A stretch of 64,000 nt of DNA. It comes from JALZVT01 sp039029135. GTDB lineage: Bacteria > Pseudomonadota > Gammaproteobacteria > Pseudomonadales > Azotimanducaceae. The DNA lies in assembly GCA_039029135.1 (NCBI GenBank), contig JBCCGT010000001.1:499748-563747 (forward strand), given 5' to 3'. How positions within the stretch are numbered: the first letter of the stretch is position 1; every line of letters starts with the position of its first letter. Below, one piece after another: positions 54,954 to 64,000 of this stretch. The translations under genes were made by a program, and so were the position numbers. Under the pieces are notes generated by a model. It was given only the letters and a program-made list of their open reading frames with translations. It was not told the DNA's origin and made no database searches.

Positions 54954-57900
54954 TCACAGGCGCGCCGGACATCGGAAATCCCGCAATTGATTGAGCGCAA
55001 AGGGGTTGAACGCGCTGCGGGCGATCAGGCTGTAGACCGCGCCCCGACCCTGGACGGTGAATTCGACCTCGAACTGTTCCGGGACCGCCGTGCGTTGCAT
55101 GCTGGAGGCGTCGAGTAGGCGGAACCAAGCCCAGGGTCCGTCAAGCCGCTGCATCTGCGTTTGTCCGGTTGAGCGATCGCGAACCTCCAGCCTCACGCCC
55201 GCCCCCGGATTTGGCCCGGGCCACTGCATGTAGGTGCTATCCTGCGGACCGAATGCGTAGCTGACCTGCTTACCTTCGAGGTTCAGCAGAAACTGGCTCA
55301 GCGAGGTGTCTGCCTCCAACGGGCGCAGATCGAAGCCGACCGACGGCTGCATGCTGCCCGGTCGAAAGAACGTGCGCTTGACCACATCAGCGTACTCAAA
55401 AGCGCGCAGCGCATCAGCGGACAGCCGAATCGGAACGTTGCCAGTCTGCCGCGTGCGCCAGGGCGAGCGTGTGGTGTCGACGTACTGACGCAGGTGCGTA
55501 CTGAAAAAATTGTCGACGGTGCCGCCGTACCCGAAGAACCGGCCGAAATCGTCGAGGCGTATCGTTTGTCTGTTGCCCGTCGCGATCGGGTAGCGGTCCG
55601 CGATCGCCTGACGACAAACACCTAGGGGTCCAGAGCGCCACTGCTCGTTCAGGTACGACCGCAGGCCGCCCGTTGTGATTGCGACACTGCGCTCGACCGA
55701 AGTATCGATCATCTCCCCCACCAACATGTCGGGCTGGCGATCGGACTCGATGCGCAGTTGCTGCAGCACGGCCTTGCCGTTCGCCTGCACCTGCGGCGGA
55801 ATGGCGCCCTCTGCCGACTCAGAGGCGACCAGGCGCATGTACACGTAAAGCTCGTTGAACAGCTCGAGCAGTCGCTCGATCGGCTTCGGTGCATCGTCTT
55901 CACCGCGAACTAGGCGATTCAGGTTTTCGAACCGGCGACTAACATCGTTTCTGGCAACCAGCTCGGTGACGGTTTCGGACTCTATCCCGCGCGAGCCCAG
56001 CACATCCTGCACGTATTCCAGCGCGCGGTTGGCGCCGCTTTCGACTCTGGTCGCGATACTCGCGTCCGGTCCTGGCTCGTCCAGTGAGGTCTCTGCAGCA
56101 ATCGCGTTGAGCAGCTTGAGCAGCGGCGAATCGTCCTGACTGGAAAGCACTGCAAACAGGCGCGCGGCCGATTCAGGCGAATCGAACGGTGCGAGGCCGA
56201 TATCGAGTATCAGGTTGCTGTATTCACTAGCGAAGTCTTCCAGATACAAATCACGAACCTTATCGAGCAGCACTTTTCGACCGGTCGGATCCAGTTCTTG
56301 TTCTTCGCCGAGGATCCACCAGGCCTCATCGGCAATGCGATCGGTTGTGGCGAGATTCGCTTCGGTGAACGCCCCCTGGTAAACGGCCTTGGTGAACATT
56401 GGGTTCAGCGGTTCACCGAGACTGGCGCCGCTCTTGCGAACGAATACCAGCTCCGCCTGCGAACCGCCCGCCGCGCGCCGCACGCTAAAGCCTTCGCCAC
56501 TGCGGCTCATGGAGCGTTTCAGGCGGCCATAAATGCGACTCTCGAGCGGTAACCCGCGGATTTCGCGCCGGGCAAAGCTGATCACGGAGTCGTCAAGCGG
56601 CAACGGCAGCGGTTTAACAGGCTGTTCCAGCAGCGCATCGAGATGATGAACCAGCGACGCGCGCTGCTCCGTATCGACTTCCCGGCGGAGATTTTCGATC
56701 CAGTCGTACTCCAGAAAGCCGCGAATCTCATCGGCGTTGTAGGGACCCCGCGAATCCAACATCAGGTAGGCCTTCAGCGCCTCATAGGTGTAGTCCGGCG
56801 AGCTGCCGCCACGTCGCAGCTGGTTTTCGAGGCGCAGCAGGATCCTCGGTAGGTAAAGCTGCTCGGACAGACGGCGATAGCTCGAACGGGCGACAACGCC
56901 AATCTTGTCGTCCTGGGACAAGCCGAACCGCCAGGGGCGCTCGCCCTCGATGCTATCGAGATGACCACCAGGAATTTGTTCCGCGAGTTCCAGCGCCGGC
57001 ATCGCCGCGAGCGGATCGAGATCCCTTGCCGTCACCGCGGTCGAAGCATCGATCGCCTCGCTCGCCAGCGTCCCGGCTCGCTCGATATCAGAACGGGCAC
57101 CGGAATAGCCGAAAAACCACAGTCCGGTGGCCACCAGCACCAGGCCCGCAAGCCCAGCGTAGGCGCCGTGCTTCAGCCAGCTAAGACGCCGTTCCAGCCT
57201 GAGATTGGTGCCGGCGAGCTCCGACTCATTGAAGACCACCTTCTGCAGGAGATCTTTAATGAAGAAACTCTTGCCGCTGCCCTGAGGCACCGGCATGGCA
57301 TGCGCGTCTAGCCGAAACGCCTGGGCCAGCGAACCGAGCAGCCGGTCAACCGGCGTACCCTCCTGAGTGCCGCTAACGAGGTAGAAGCCGCGCAGGAGCG
57401 GCGCGCTTTCATAGCGGTTGCCCTGGAACACATCGCGCAGGAAGCCACCGACCATGTCCTTCAACAGAGCCACCTGACGCGGAAAGCCGTGGATCAGTAT
57501 TCGCCGGCCAGGATCACCCTCCTGCTGAATGCGATCGATCGCCCGCTCACCCAGGCGAGTGAGCAGCGCATCGAACTCGCCGTCAAACTGGCCGAGAGGA
57601 TTCGCCTCCGGGGAATCATCGAACGGAAAGGTGCACCCCCACACCTGTTCGCGGTCACCACGTCCAAGGTCATCAAAGAACTCAGAGAATCCCGACAGCA
57701 GATCGCACTTGGTGAACATGACGTACACCGGGAAGCGAATACCGAAATGGTTTTCGAGTTCCTGAACGCGTCCGCGAACGGCCTTGACATGCTGCGCGCG
57801 CTCGCGCTCGTCCTGAGTTAGCAAATCGGTGACGCTGATCGCAACAAGAATTCCGTTGATCGGGCGTCGCTTGCGATGCTTCTTCAGCAGATTCAGAAAG

Positions 57901-58508
57901 CCCAACCAGGCCGCCTGATCGACACTGGCGTCGCTGTCCTGCGTGGTATAGCGACCAGCCGTGTCGATCATCACCGCATCGTCGGTGAACCACCAGTCGC
58001 AGTCGCGTGTACCGCCAATACCCCGCACCGCGTCTGGCCCAAAGCGCTCTGCGAGGGGAAAGTGCAGGCCAGAATTCAGCAGGGCCGTCGTTTTTCCGGC
58101 ACCCGGCGGACCGATGATGATGTACCACGGCAGGTCATAGAGATTGACAGCGCCGCGTTTGCCTTTAGACGCCTTGAGAACGCCTATGGCCTCCTCAAAG
58201 CGGGCGTTGAGGGTCTCGACCTCCTGGGCTGACATGTCTGGAGGCTGCGCAGCGTCGAGCGGCGCCTCCATGACACCCTGGACGAGCTGCTGTTCCGTTT
58301 TGCGCGCGTTCAGCAGCGCAAAGATGCGGCGGACCAGCCAGATGATGATGATGGCGAACACGCAAATGACGCGCGCCAGCTCGCTCGCGAGGGGTCGCCA
58401 GCTCCCTAGCGCCAACTGATCGCCCAGATAGTAGATCAACAGGCTGAGCGCGATGAGGCCCAGCGCACCCAGAAACCAGCGACTAACTAGGAAGCGCAGC
58501 ATCCTCAT
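54954..58508 (-). CDS. tssM: T6SS membrane protein TssM (IcmF)
   Basis: A 1,184-residue inner-membrane ATPase-like scaffold of the TssJLM complex. Two N-terminal membrane helices (about 9-28 and 44-65) precede a cytosolic P-loop (GPPGAGKTT, 133-141) with Walker B VMIDTAGRY and VTDLL. A third helix lies near 450. The large periplasmic IcmF-related part ends with a beta-rich domain (about 1070-1184) that would contact TssJ. The Walker motif is intact here, though it varies among TssM proteins. The ATG overlaps the tssL stop by 4 bases. Confidence 0.96.
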   Translation of the reverse strand: MRMLRFLVSRWFLGALGLIALSLLIYYLGDQLALGSWRPLASELARVICVFAIIIIWLVRRIFALLNARKTEQQLVQGVMEAPLDAAQPPDMSAQEVETLNARFEEAIGVLKASKGKRGAVNLYDLPWYIIIGPPGAGKTTALLNSGLHFPLAERFGPDAVRGIGGTRDCDWWFTDDAVMIDTAGRYTTQDSDASVDQAAWLGFLNLLKKHRKRRPINGILVAISVTDLLTQDERERAQHVKAVRGRVQELENHFGIRFPVYVMFTKCDLLSGFSEFFDDLGRGDREQVWGCTFPFDDSPEANPLGQFDGEFDALLTRLGERAIDRIQQEGDPGRRILIHGFPRQVALLKDMVGGFLRDVFQGNRYESAPLLRGFYLVSGTQEGTPVDRLLGSLAQAFRLDAHAMPVPQGSGKSFFIKDLLQKVVFNESELAGTNLRLERRLSWLKHGAYAGLAGLVLVATGLWFFGYSGARSDIERAGTLASEAIDASTAVTARDLDPLAAMPALELAEQIPGGHLDSIEGERPWRFGLSQDDKIGVVARSSYRRLSEQLYLPRILLRLENQLRRGGSSPDYTYEALKAYLMLDSRGPYNADEIRGFLEYDWIENLRREVDTEQRASLVHHLDALLEQPVKPLPLPLDDSVISFARREIRGLPLESRIYGRLKRSMSRSGEGFSVRRAAGGSQAELVFVRKSGASLGEPLNPMFTKAVYQGAFTEANLATTDRIADEAWWILGEEQELDPTGRKVLLDKVRDLYLEDFASEYSNLILDIGLAPFDSPESAARLFAVLSSQDDSPLLKLLNAIAAETSLDEPGPDASIATRVESGANRALEYVQDVLGSRGIESETVTELVARNDVSRRFENLNRLVRGEDDAPKPIERLLELFNELYVYMRLVASESAEGAIPPQVQANGKAVLQQLRIESDRQPDMLVGEMIDTSVERSVAITTGGLRSYLNEQWRSGPLGVCRQAIADRYPIATGNRQTIRLDDFGRFFGYGGTVDNFFSTHLRQYVDTTRSPWRTRQTGNVPIRLSADALRAFEYADVVKRTFFRPGSMQPSVGFDLRPLEADTSLSQFLLNLEGKQVSYAFGPQDSTYMQWPGPNPGAGVRLEVRDRSTGQTQMQRLDGPWAWFRLLDASSMQRTAVPEQFEVEFTVQGRGAVYSLIARSAFNPFALNQLRDFRCPARL

Positions 58509-59824
58509 CGCGTCCTGGGCGGGTCGTACAGCAGGATCTCAACCCGTCGGTTGATCGCCCGATTGTCGCGACTGTCGTTGGCGACCAGCGGCTCGCTGTC
58601 TGCGCGAGGCTCTGCGCTCAGTCGCGACACGTCGATTGTCTGCGCGAGCAGATTGCGAACGGTTTCCGCCCGAGCTTTGGACAGGTGCCAATTCGATGGA
58701 AAGCGCAGCGAACGGGAGGGCACGTTGTCCGTGTGGCCGACCACCATCACGCGTCCCGGCAGTCTGTTCAGCGCCGCGGCGACGCTGTCGACAAGCGCAA
58801 CTCCGGCCGGTTCGACCTCGTCTTGACCGGAGGCGAACAGCGATCGCAGCGTCACCGTCTGCACGCCCTGCGCGCTGCTGACCTGCAGCGCGCTGGCCGC
58901 AATTTCCGGTTGCAGCAAATCGGCCAGCGACAGCTCGCGACGCGCGGGGGCCACATATCCCTGTCGCTCAACCAAAGGTGGCAGATTTCGTCCCAGACTC
59001 GCGATCTGCAGCGCGACCGGGTCGGACGCCCGGTTGAGCGCCATGACAAAACCGAAATAGATCGCAAGGCACAGGGCGCCTGCGACCGCGGCAACCACCC
59101 AGAGCGGCACGGCGCGGCTAAGAGGGGATTCGACGCTCAACACGCCCTGCCATTGGGGCGACAGCTCCGCCTCGCGTTCGCCACGATAGCTGCGCAGTGT
59201 CTGATAGAGATTGCTGCGGATCGCCTCGATCTGTGCCATGCCGTCACTGCGGACGCGATATTGCCCCTGCAGCCCCATGGACAAACACAGATACATCAGC
59301 TCAAGCAGGTCGAGATTCGCAGCGCCCTGCTGCTGCACCCGTTCGAGGAGCTGAAAGAACTTCTCGCCGCCCCAGGCTTCCTTGTGAAACATGCTCAACA
59401 GTGTCTGCTGGGGCCAGGTGCTCTGACTGCCCCAAGGGGTGTTCAATACGACCTCATCCAGCAGCGTGCACAGGGCGTAGCGGGCGGACAGCGCGGTCTC
59501 GGGCGCTACACCGGCGTTGCGCACCGTGACCTCGAACGTCTGGATTTCCTGGGCGACCTGACGGAACAGGCCAGCGGGATCGGGGTGCTGGGCCGTGGTC
59601 GACAGCCGACCGGCCAGCGATAGCAGCGGTGTCGCCGCCGCGGTCAGCGCGCTGCCTTCCGCTGATCGGCCAGCCGACAGCGGAGCCGCGCTGACGGGGG
59701 GTGGCGCGGCGGCCGGACCGCGCGGCTGCGCGCCCATGCGGGTGCGACCGCCCGGCCGAGGCATCAATACGGTGCGATTGTCTTTGTTGCCGGTGCCGCC
59801 GAAAAAAGTGTCGTCGTCCGCCAT
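58505..59824 (-). CDS. tssL: T6SS protein TssL with OmpA-like C-terminus
   Basis: A 439-residue evolved TssL. An Ala/Pro-rich N-terminal tail leads to the DotU domain (about 60-240: ARYALCTLLDEVVLNTPWG, LLSMFHKEAWGGEKFF). One membrane helix (LWVVAAVAGALCLAIYFGFV) follows. The periplasmic OmpA-family domain (VMVVGHTDNVPSRSLRFPSN, NRAINRRVEI) binds peptidoglycan and anchors the complex. ATG 59824 opens MADDDTFFGGTG and is preferred over an extension that overlaps tssK. Confidence 0.96.
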   Translation of the reverse strand: MADDDTFFGGTGNKDNRTVLMPRPGGRTRMGAQPRGPAAAPPPVSAAPLSAGRSAEGSALTAAATPLLSLAGRLSTTAQHPDPAGLFRQVAQEIQTFEVTVRNAGVAPETALSARYALCTLLDEVVLNTPWGSQSTWPQQTLLSMFHKEAWGGEKFFQLLERVQQQGAANLDLLELMYLCLSMGLQGQYRVRSDGMAQIEAIRSNLYQTLRSYRGEREAELSPQWQGVLSVESPLSRAVPLWVVAAVAGALCLAIYFGFVMALNRASDPVALQIASLGRNLPPLVERQGYVAPARRELSLADLLQPEIAASALQVSSAQGVQTVTLRSLFASGQDEVEPAGVALVDSVAAALNRLPGRVMVVGHTDNVPSRSLRFPSNWHLSKARAETVRNLLAQTIDVSRLSAEPRADSEPLVANDSRDNRAINRRVEILLYDPPRTR

Positions 59825-59835
59825 CTCTGCCGCGC

Positions 59836-61182
59836 CTACTGCCTGATAGCCCAGAACTGCATGTCGATGCCGGGGAACTCCGTCGCGACGTAGATTGCGA
59901 AGCCTCCCGACTGCTGCAGTTCGGCCCAAAATTCGCTGCTGTTATCCAGCTGGAAGTAGACAAAGTCGGCGTGATACGGAATTTGCCGCGGCGCGACGGG
60001 CAGCGGCGTGACGCGAATGCCTGGTATGCCCGACTCGATCATGCGCTTGATCGTTTCGACACTGCCAATCTTGGCCTGGGGCGGAAACTGGGCGCGCAGG
60101 TCTTCACTCGGCACATCGGCCCGCACCGCCAGCACGAAGTCCGCGGCGCCGAGCAGCGTTCGATCCTGCAGCAGCCCGACGCGAATGCCGTAGCGTGGTT
60201 CCTGCAGCGGGATGGGCACGGCGCGTTGCTCGATCACGGTGCCCAGCGATTCGCGCAGATTCTGCATCAGCGGTTCGAAGCTGGTCGCCAACTCGTCATG
60301 CCGATAGGGCGGAAACTCCGGAGGTCGACGCTGCGCAGAGCTGAACGTGCACAGATCGCCAGCCATCTGCAGCAGTTCGCGAAACAGCTCCTCAGGGTGC
60401 AGACCGTTCAGCGCGGCCAGATGCGCCGCCAGCGGCTCGTAGCGGTTCACCGCCTGCAGCAGGAGAAAGTCGGCAATTTCGGCCGCACCACCCTGTCCCG
60501 ATGCCGTCACCCGACCAGCCAACGCTTGGCCGCGATGGTGCAGCATGCCCTGCAGTTCGCTCGCAAATCGATCCAGTACGCCCGCGGCGCGCACATCGAG
60601 AACGGGAGGCACGAAGCGCGGGTCCACCGTGACCGAACGATCTGCTTTGGCTTCCACAACGTGGGTCACCGCGATACAGGCATAGTCGTCGCGCTGCTGC
60701 GTGTGCGGCAGCAGGCGAGTTCGTAGGTCGCCCACCCGCATGTCTGCATCGCTCGCGCTGCCGCTGTTGGCGTAGTCGCTGGCATCGCGCACTTTCACGT
60801 CTTGACTGACGAAGCGCGCCATGCCCTCTGCGGCGACGCTTTCGCTGTATTCCGTTTCACCCTCCTGACGCACGGGCAGCGCAAGATAGATGCGGCAATC
60901 GCGTACGGATTCATCGATGTCGATCGGCGCCGGGGCGCGATCGACATCCGGGATGGAAAACGGTGTGCCGTCAGGAAACACGCCACGCGCCTGCGAAATC
61001 GCGATCTTGCCGATCGTGAGCTGATCGGTGTCGAGCGTGAGTTCTGAAAATCCCCAGCTATGGTTGTGCAAATCCCGACAACGAGACTCGACCAGGCCCT
61101 CAAGGTAGCGATCGTGCTGCTGGAAATGCTGCGGGCGCAGGAACAGCCCCTCGGTCCACAGCACTTTGTTTTTTGAGGTCAC
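59836..61182 (-). CDS. tssK: T6SS baseplate-membrane connector TssK
   Basis: A 448-residue cytosolic trimeric adaptor linking the baseplate to TssL/TssM. Family hallmarks are the N-terminus VLWTEGLFLRPQHFQQHDRY and the C-terminal domain with FVYFQLDNSSEFWAELQQS. The length matches TssK (about 445). It lies 3 bases after tssJ and 11 bases before tssL. Its presence implies a baseplate should exist, though no tssEFG is in this window. Confidence 0.96.
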   Translation of the reverse strand: MTSKNKVLWTEGLFLRPQHFQQHDRYLEGLVESRCRDLHNHSWGFSELTLDTDQLTIGKIAISQARGVFPDGTPFSIPDVDRAPAPIDIDESVRDCRIYLALPVRQEGETEYSESVAAEGMARFVSQDVKVRDASDYANSGSASDADMRVGDLRTRLLPHTQQRDDYACIAVTHVVEAKADRSVTVDPRFVPPVLDVRAAGVLDRFASELQGMLHHRGQALAGRVTASGQGGAAEIADFLLLQAVNRYEPLAAHLAALNGLHPEELFRELLQMAGDLCTFSSAQRRPPEFPPYRHDELATSFEPLMQNLRESLGTVIEQRAVPIPLQEPRYGIRVGLLQDRTLLGAADFVLAVRADVPSEDLRAQFPPQAKIGSVETIKRMIESGIPGIRVTPLPVAPRQIPYHADFVYFQLDNSSEFWAELQQSGGFAIYVATEFPGIDMQFWAIRQ

Positions 61183-61185
61183 CCG

Positions 61186-61749
61186 TTAGTCCTTGACGAT
61201 GCTCGCGGTGACGGTGGTGTCCGCAAGTTCAATCTCGAGCTTTTTTCCCGAGAACGGATTCAGCTTGTCACGCAGCGACGACTTTGGCACCTCGATGAGC
61301 GAGCGCCATGAGGCGTTGCCGATACGCGTAAACGCCGCAACGACACCGATGTAACGGGTCTCGGGATCGAACTTGGTGTCGAGCTGCGCGGTCTCGCCCG
61401 GACCGATCAGCCGCGCTTCGTGACGCACGACATCGCCGGCGATCGCCGGCGCGTTGACGGTGACCAGATCGCTGAAGCTCGCCTGGCTGAACGCCTCATC
61501 CTGTTTCAAGTAGTAGATGTGCAGTTGCACCGGCTGCGACGTGCCACGGCGACTGGGATTCAGGCTCTCTGCGGCGATCACCTGACTCTTCAGCTTGATG
61601 TCTTTCGGGGGTTTGGCGGCGCAGGCACCCATCAGCATCAATAGCAGAACGACTAGGTACGCAACCGGTGCTGAGGGGCTAGCGCGCAGCGTCGACTGGG
61701 GCGCACCGATGCCGACCGGCGCAGCAATTTCCCTCCCACTCATGAACAT
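61186..61749 (-). CDS. tssJ: T6SS outer-membrane lipoprotein TssJ
   Basis: A 187-residue lipoprotein (lipobox LLMLMGAC) that joins TssM to the outer membrane. The body has VQLHIYYLKQDEAFSQASFSDL, split as strand and helix, VVRHEARLIGPGET and a transthyretin-like end with RYIGVVAAF. The N-terminus is ambiguous: ATG 61749 has AGGGGA at good spacing, while ATG 61770 follows TAAGGAGA too closely and ATG 61743 is also possible. All give an unusually long pre-sequence before the hydrophobic core. Confidence 0.92.
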   Translation of the reverse strand: MFMSGREIAAPVGIGAPQSTLRASPSAPVAYLVVLLLMLMGACAAKPPKDIKLKSQVIAAESLNPSRRGTSQPVQLHIYYLKQDEAFSQASFSDLVTVNAPAIAGDVVRHEARLIGPGETAQLDTKFDPETRYIGVVAAFTRIGNASWRSLIEVPKSSLRDKLNPFSGKKLEIELADTTVTASIVKD

Positions 61750-61881
61750 CCCGCTGTCCCCTGCACGCATTCTCCTTAGAGCACTAACTATCCGGCCCGA
61801 CCGGTGACTTTTCAAGGCCGTGACTGGTCATCAATGGCTTGGGGTAGTTGGCTGCAGCGGTTGGCTCGATCTTCGAGCTCG

Positions 61882-63405
61882 TCAGGAAGACTGCGAGAGG
61901 CTGCGCATCTTGTCTTCGTAGGCGTGTGTGAACGCCTCACCAAACAAATCGCGAAACGACTGGTCAGCGTCGCCGAGATCGGAGTAGAGCTCGGTGTACA
62001 GATCCCAGTACTTGGTTTTGTTGACCACGCTGAGCATGCCGCTGCGTTTCAAACCGCGATCGAAGCGCTCCTGCAGCTTGGCAGGATCGAAGCGATCGAG
62101 GGTGGCGCGCAGCCCTTCCTGCATCGCGTACACGATGGCGATCTGGTGATTGCGCAGATCGTCAAAGCCCTCCTTAAACGCGGCCACGGGCTCTTGATAG
62201 CCGGGCCCCGATCCGCCGAATAGCGTTGCCAACGCCTCCTGCGCCGTCGTGGACAGCTTCAGGGGGTTGTTTTCCGTCGGCTTGAGCATCGTCATGGGCA
62301 CACGGAACTGATTCTTGAATTCAGCCCTCGCTCGCAGCGATTCCATGATGCCCTGGACGATCAGTACCAGCAGCGGTCCCATCACCTGGGCGGCGGCCGG
62401 ATCGACCTTCGCCGGGTCTAGGCCCATAGCGGCAAACATCTGCGACAGATCACCGCCACCTGCGGCCGTCTTCGCCGGGCCGGCCACCTCCGGACCACCC
62501 TGGGTCAACACCGGCGCCGCCGCTGCGGGCACGCCGGGCGGCGTCGGTGCTGGTGGCTGGGCGGGTGCCACAGGGGTGGGCTCGGCTCCAGCGCCGAACC
62601 AGTCATCAGGAATACCGCCCGCGTCGGGGCCTGCGGACTGCAGACTGGGATCGCTGGTCGCCACGGGAGGGGCGAAAAAGTCCTGCTCAGGCGGTGAATT
62701 GTCGGGCTGAGAGGGGCCTGGCGGAAGACCGACAGGTTCAGAGAACAGTGGCGCTGGCGCCTCCTGATCGGGAATCAGCTGCAACGGGTCGACAGAGCCG
62801 CCTCCGGGATCGACGAGCGGCGACTCCACCGGATTGGGCACAATCGGCGTCTGCGGTGCCGGGTGATCAAACGCCTGTAACGGATCCTGGCTGCCCACGC
62901 CAAGATCCGGGCTGACGGGCGTGGATCCGCTCGCGCCCAACTCCCCTGCCTGAGCCGCCTCGCCGGCTTGGGCCGCCCGAGCGTTGTCGAAAAACGGATC
63001 AGACAGGCTCGCGAAAGGATCGTCGGCAGCGGACGGCGGATTCTCTGCAGCGAACGGATCGGCGCCGACTACGGGCTCCTGGGGCGCCGCCGCAGCGACG
63101 GGTTCCACCTGCATGCTGTACTCGCCGATGCCGATCGTATCGCCGGGCCCGATGCGCACCGGCTCGCCCTTCGTGACAGGCAGACCGTTGACGGTTGTCC
63201 CGTTGGTGCTGCTGTCCACCAGCTCGCAGCCCGCCGGGCTCTCAGACAGCGTCGCATGGAGGCTGGAAACGATCCGGTTGGGGTCATTCAGCACATAGTC
63301 ATTGTCCGACGCACGCCCAATCCGGCAGGCCCCCTGAAACACCCGCTCGGCGCTATCACCCATAAACTGGGCGTGATGGCTGGTGATGCGCAGGGTAAAA
63401 GGCAC
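61882..63405 (-). CDS. tagH: T6SS FHA-domain protein TagH/Fha
   Basis: A 507-residue cytosolic protein. The N-terminal FHA domain (about 1-100) has CRIGRASDNDYVL, SSLHATL and DSSTNGTTVNG, the phosphothreonine pocket. A long Pro/Ala/Asp-rich linker (about 115-330) leads to the conserved TagH C-terminal domain (GLDPAKVDPAAAQVMG; NNPLKLSTTAQEALATLFG; WDLYTELYSDLGDADQSFRDLF, partial). In P. aeruginosa Fha1 is phosphorylated by PpkA and promotes assembly. It is the first gene of the minus-strand operon; a palindrome ATAGTACTAT (63479-63488) lies about 75 bases upstream. Confidence 0.95.
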   Translation of the reverse strand: MPFTLRITSHHAQFMGDSAERVFQGACRIGRASDNDYVLNDPNRIVSSLHATLSESPAGCELVDSSTNGTTVNGLPVTKGEPVRIGPGDTIGIGEYSMQVEPVAAAAPQEPVVGADPFAAENPPSAADDPFASLSDPFFDNARAAQAGEAAQAGELGASGSTPVSPDLGVGSQDPLQAFDHPAPQTPIVPNPVESPLVDPGGGSVDPLQLIPDQEAPAPLFSEPVGLPPGPSQPDNSPPEQDFFAPPVATSDPSLQSAGPDAGGIPDDWFGAGAEPTPVAPAQPPAPTPPGVPAAAAPVLTQGGPEVAGPAKTAAGGGDLSQMFAAMGLDPAKVDPAAAQVMGPLLVLIVQGIMESLRARAEFKNQFRVPMTMLKPTENNPLKLSTTAQEALATLFGGSGPGYQEPVAAFKEGFDDLRNHQIAIVYAMQEGLRATLDRFDPAKLQERFDRGLKRSGMLSVVNKTKYWDLYTELYSDLGDADQSFRDLFGEAFTHAYEDKMRSLSQSS

Positions 63406-63579
63406 TGGCGGCTCGCTCCGTTGCGGGTGTGGACCGCGGCGCGACTGCGATCCATAACCGCAGGCACCGGTGCCCTAAATAGTACTATCGTTGGCGGCTG
63501 GGCCACTAGGCGCGGGCCAGTCACACTAGCTGCGGGGCGAGCGAGCTCGGTTAGATCCAGACCAACTATCGGGATTCGG

Positions 63580-63741
63580 TCAGCCGACGATCAAGGAAAC
63601 CAGGACGAAGATCGCCGCAATAATCAGCCAAGTACGATGCTGTTGCTTCAGGGTGCCGTGGGCGATGTACTGCCGCAGGGCTAGAGCGCCGAAAATCGCT
63701 GCGATTAGCAAGAGGATCTGGGGGGCAGTGGGCATGGGCAT
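63580..63741 (-). CDS. Small two-helix membrane protein
   Basis: A 53-residue protein with two hydrophobic helices (QILLLIAAIFGALAL and TWLIIAAIFVLVSLIVG) joined by a basic loop. It has no recognised family. Starts at ATG 63741 and 63735 are both possible. It is upstream of tagH on the same strand, 174 bases away, and may be unrelated to secretion. Confidence 0.5.
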   Translation of the reverse strand: MPMPTAPQILLLIAAIFGALALRQYIAHGTLKQQHRTWLIIAAIFVLVSLIVG

Positions 63742-63923
63742 CCGTACGGGCTGAGTGTGCTGGTTCGGTGGCGCGTGGGCGGGTTCCACCGCGCTTGGCC
63801 GCGATGCCGAGTATTAGACCATTCGGAATCTGACCCAGCCAACCTCTCTACTTACCCTTCGGGTTCTACCCAGATATTTCGGACACATCCATTTAGGCCG
63901 ACAATGGCCTCAGGAGGTGTCAC

Positions 63924-64000
63924 ATGGGAAAGCGCAGAAGGAAGTTCTCTGCGGAGTTCAAACGGGAAGCAGTCGAGCTGTCTTTTCGATCGGGAACCAC
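63924..64000 (+). mobile_element. IS3-family transposase OrfA, 5' end, cut by the window edge
   Basis: ATG 63924, with AGGAGGT six bases upstream, begins MGKRRRKFSAEFKREAVEL, the classic N-terminus of IS3-family OrfA (HTH_Tnp_1). Only 25 residues are visible. The left inverted repeat could not be defined, although the element probably starts somewhere after 63800. It marks the right border of the T6SS cluster as seen here. Confidence 0.85.

Noticed and set aside
63406..63579. Sigma-54 promoter for the T6SS operon
   Set aside because: No TGGCAC-N5-TTGC match was found on the minus strand upstream of tagH; only the short palindrome ATAGTACTAT is visible.

Overview
The window is a high-GC chromosome segment from a gammaproteobacterium. 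The evidence is gene order. The block ychF-pth-rplY-prs-tRNA(Gln)-lolB, divergent from hemA-prfA-prmC-moeB, is a Pseudomonas-like arrangement. So is the envelope block nadD-rsfS-rlmH-mrdA-rodA-mltB-rlpA-dacA-ybeD-lipB. Two genes usual in those blocks are missing here: ispE between lolB and the tRNA, and lipA after lipB. I cannot name the genus.

Layout. 1-2616 (minus): a hybrid histidine kinase translationally coupled to an Xaa-Pro aminopeptidase that runs off the left edge. 3003-9100 (plus): a small unknown protein, an acyl desaturase, an unknown protein with two Fis-like helix-turn-helix segments, and a large beta-propeller diguanylate cyclase. 9136-13571 (minus): translation and nucleotide genes, tRNA-Gln(TTG) and the LolB lipoprotein. 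13718-17687 (plus): tetrapyrrole, release-factor and MoeB genes. 17712-28542 (minus): an exported methyltransferase-like protein, lipB, the cell-elongation and peptidoglycan operon, rlmH, rsfS, nadD, a LON-domain protein and ssb. uvrA (plus) is divergent from ssb.

31636-45091 is an accessory zone with long noncoding gaps. It holds a 1,551-residue multi-pass membrane protein with a degenerate NTPase-like C-terminal half, a DsrE protein with a zinc-less MDR oxidoreductase, a possible permuted papain-fold protein, monomeric isocitrate dehydrogenase, a methyltransferase and a polysaccharide deacetylase.

45127-63405 is a type VI secretion (T6SS) membrane-complex and regulation cluster. A PpkA-like kinase with a very long C-terminal part and a Cys-rich LysM lipoprotein lie on the plus strand. 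A tight minus-strand operon reads tagH(FHA)-tssJ-tssK-tssL(OmpA)-tssM-tagF/PP2C fusion-TPR-methyltransferase. No tail, sheath, baseplate or ClpV gene is in the window. The right edge enters an IS3-type transposase. Kinase, phosphatase and FHA protein together suggest threonine-phosphorylation control of the TssJLM complex. The coupled methyltransferase and the two lipoproteins are the least explained members.
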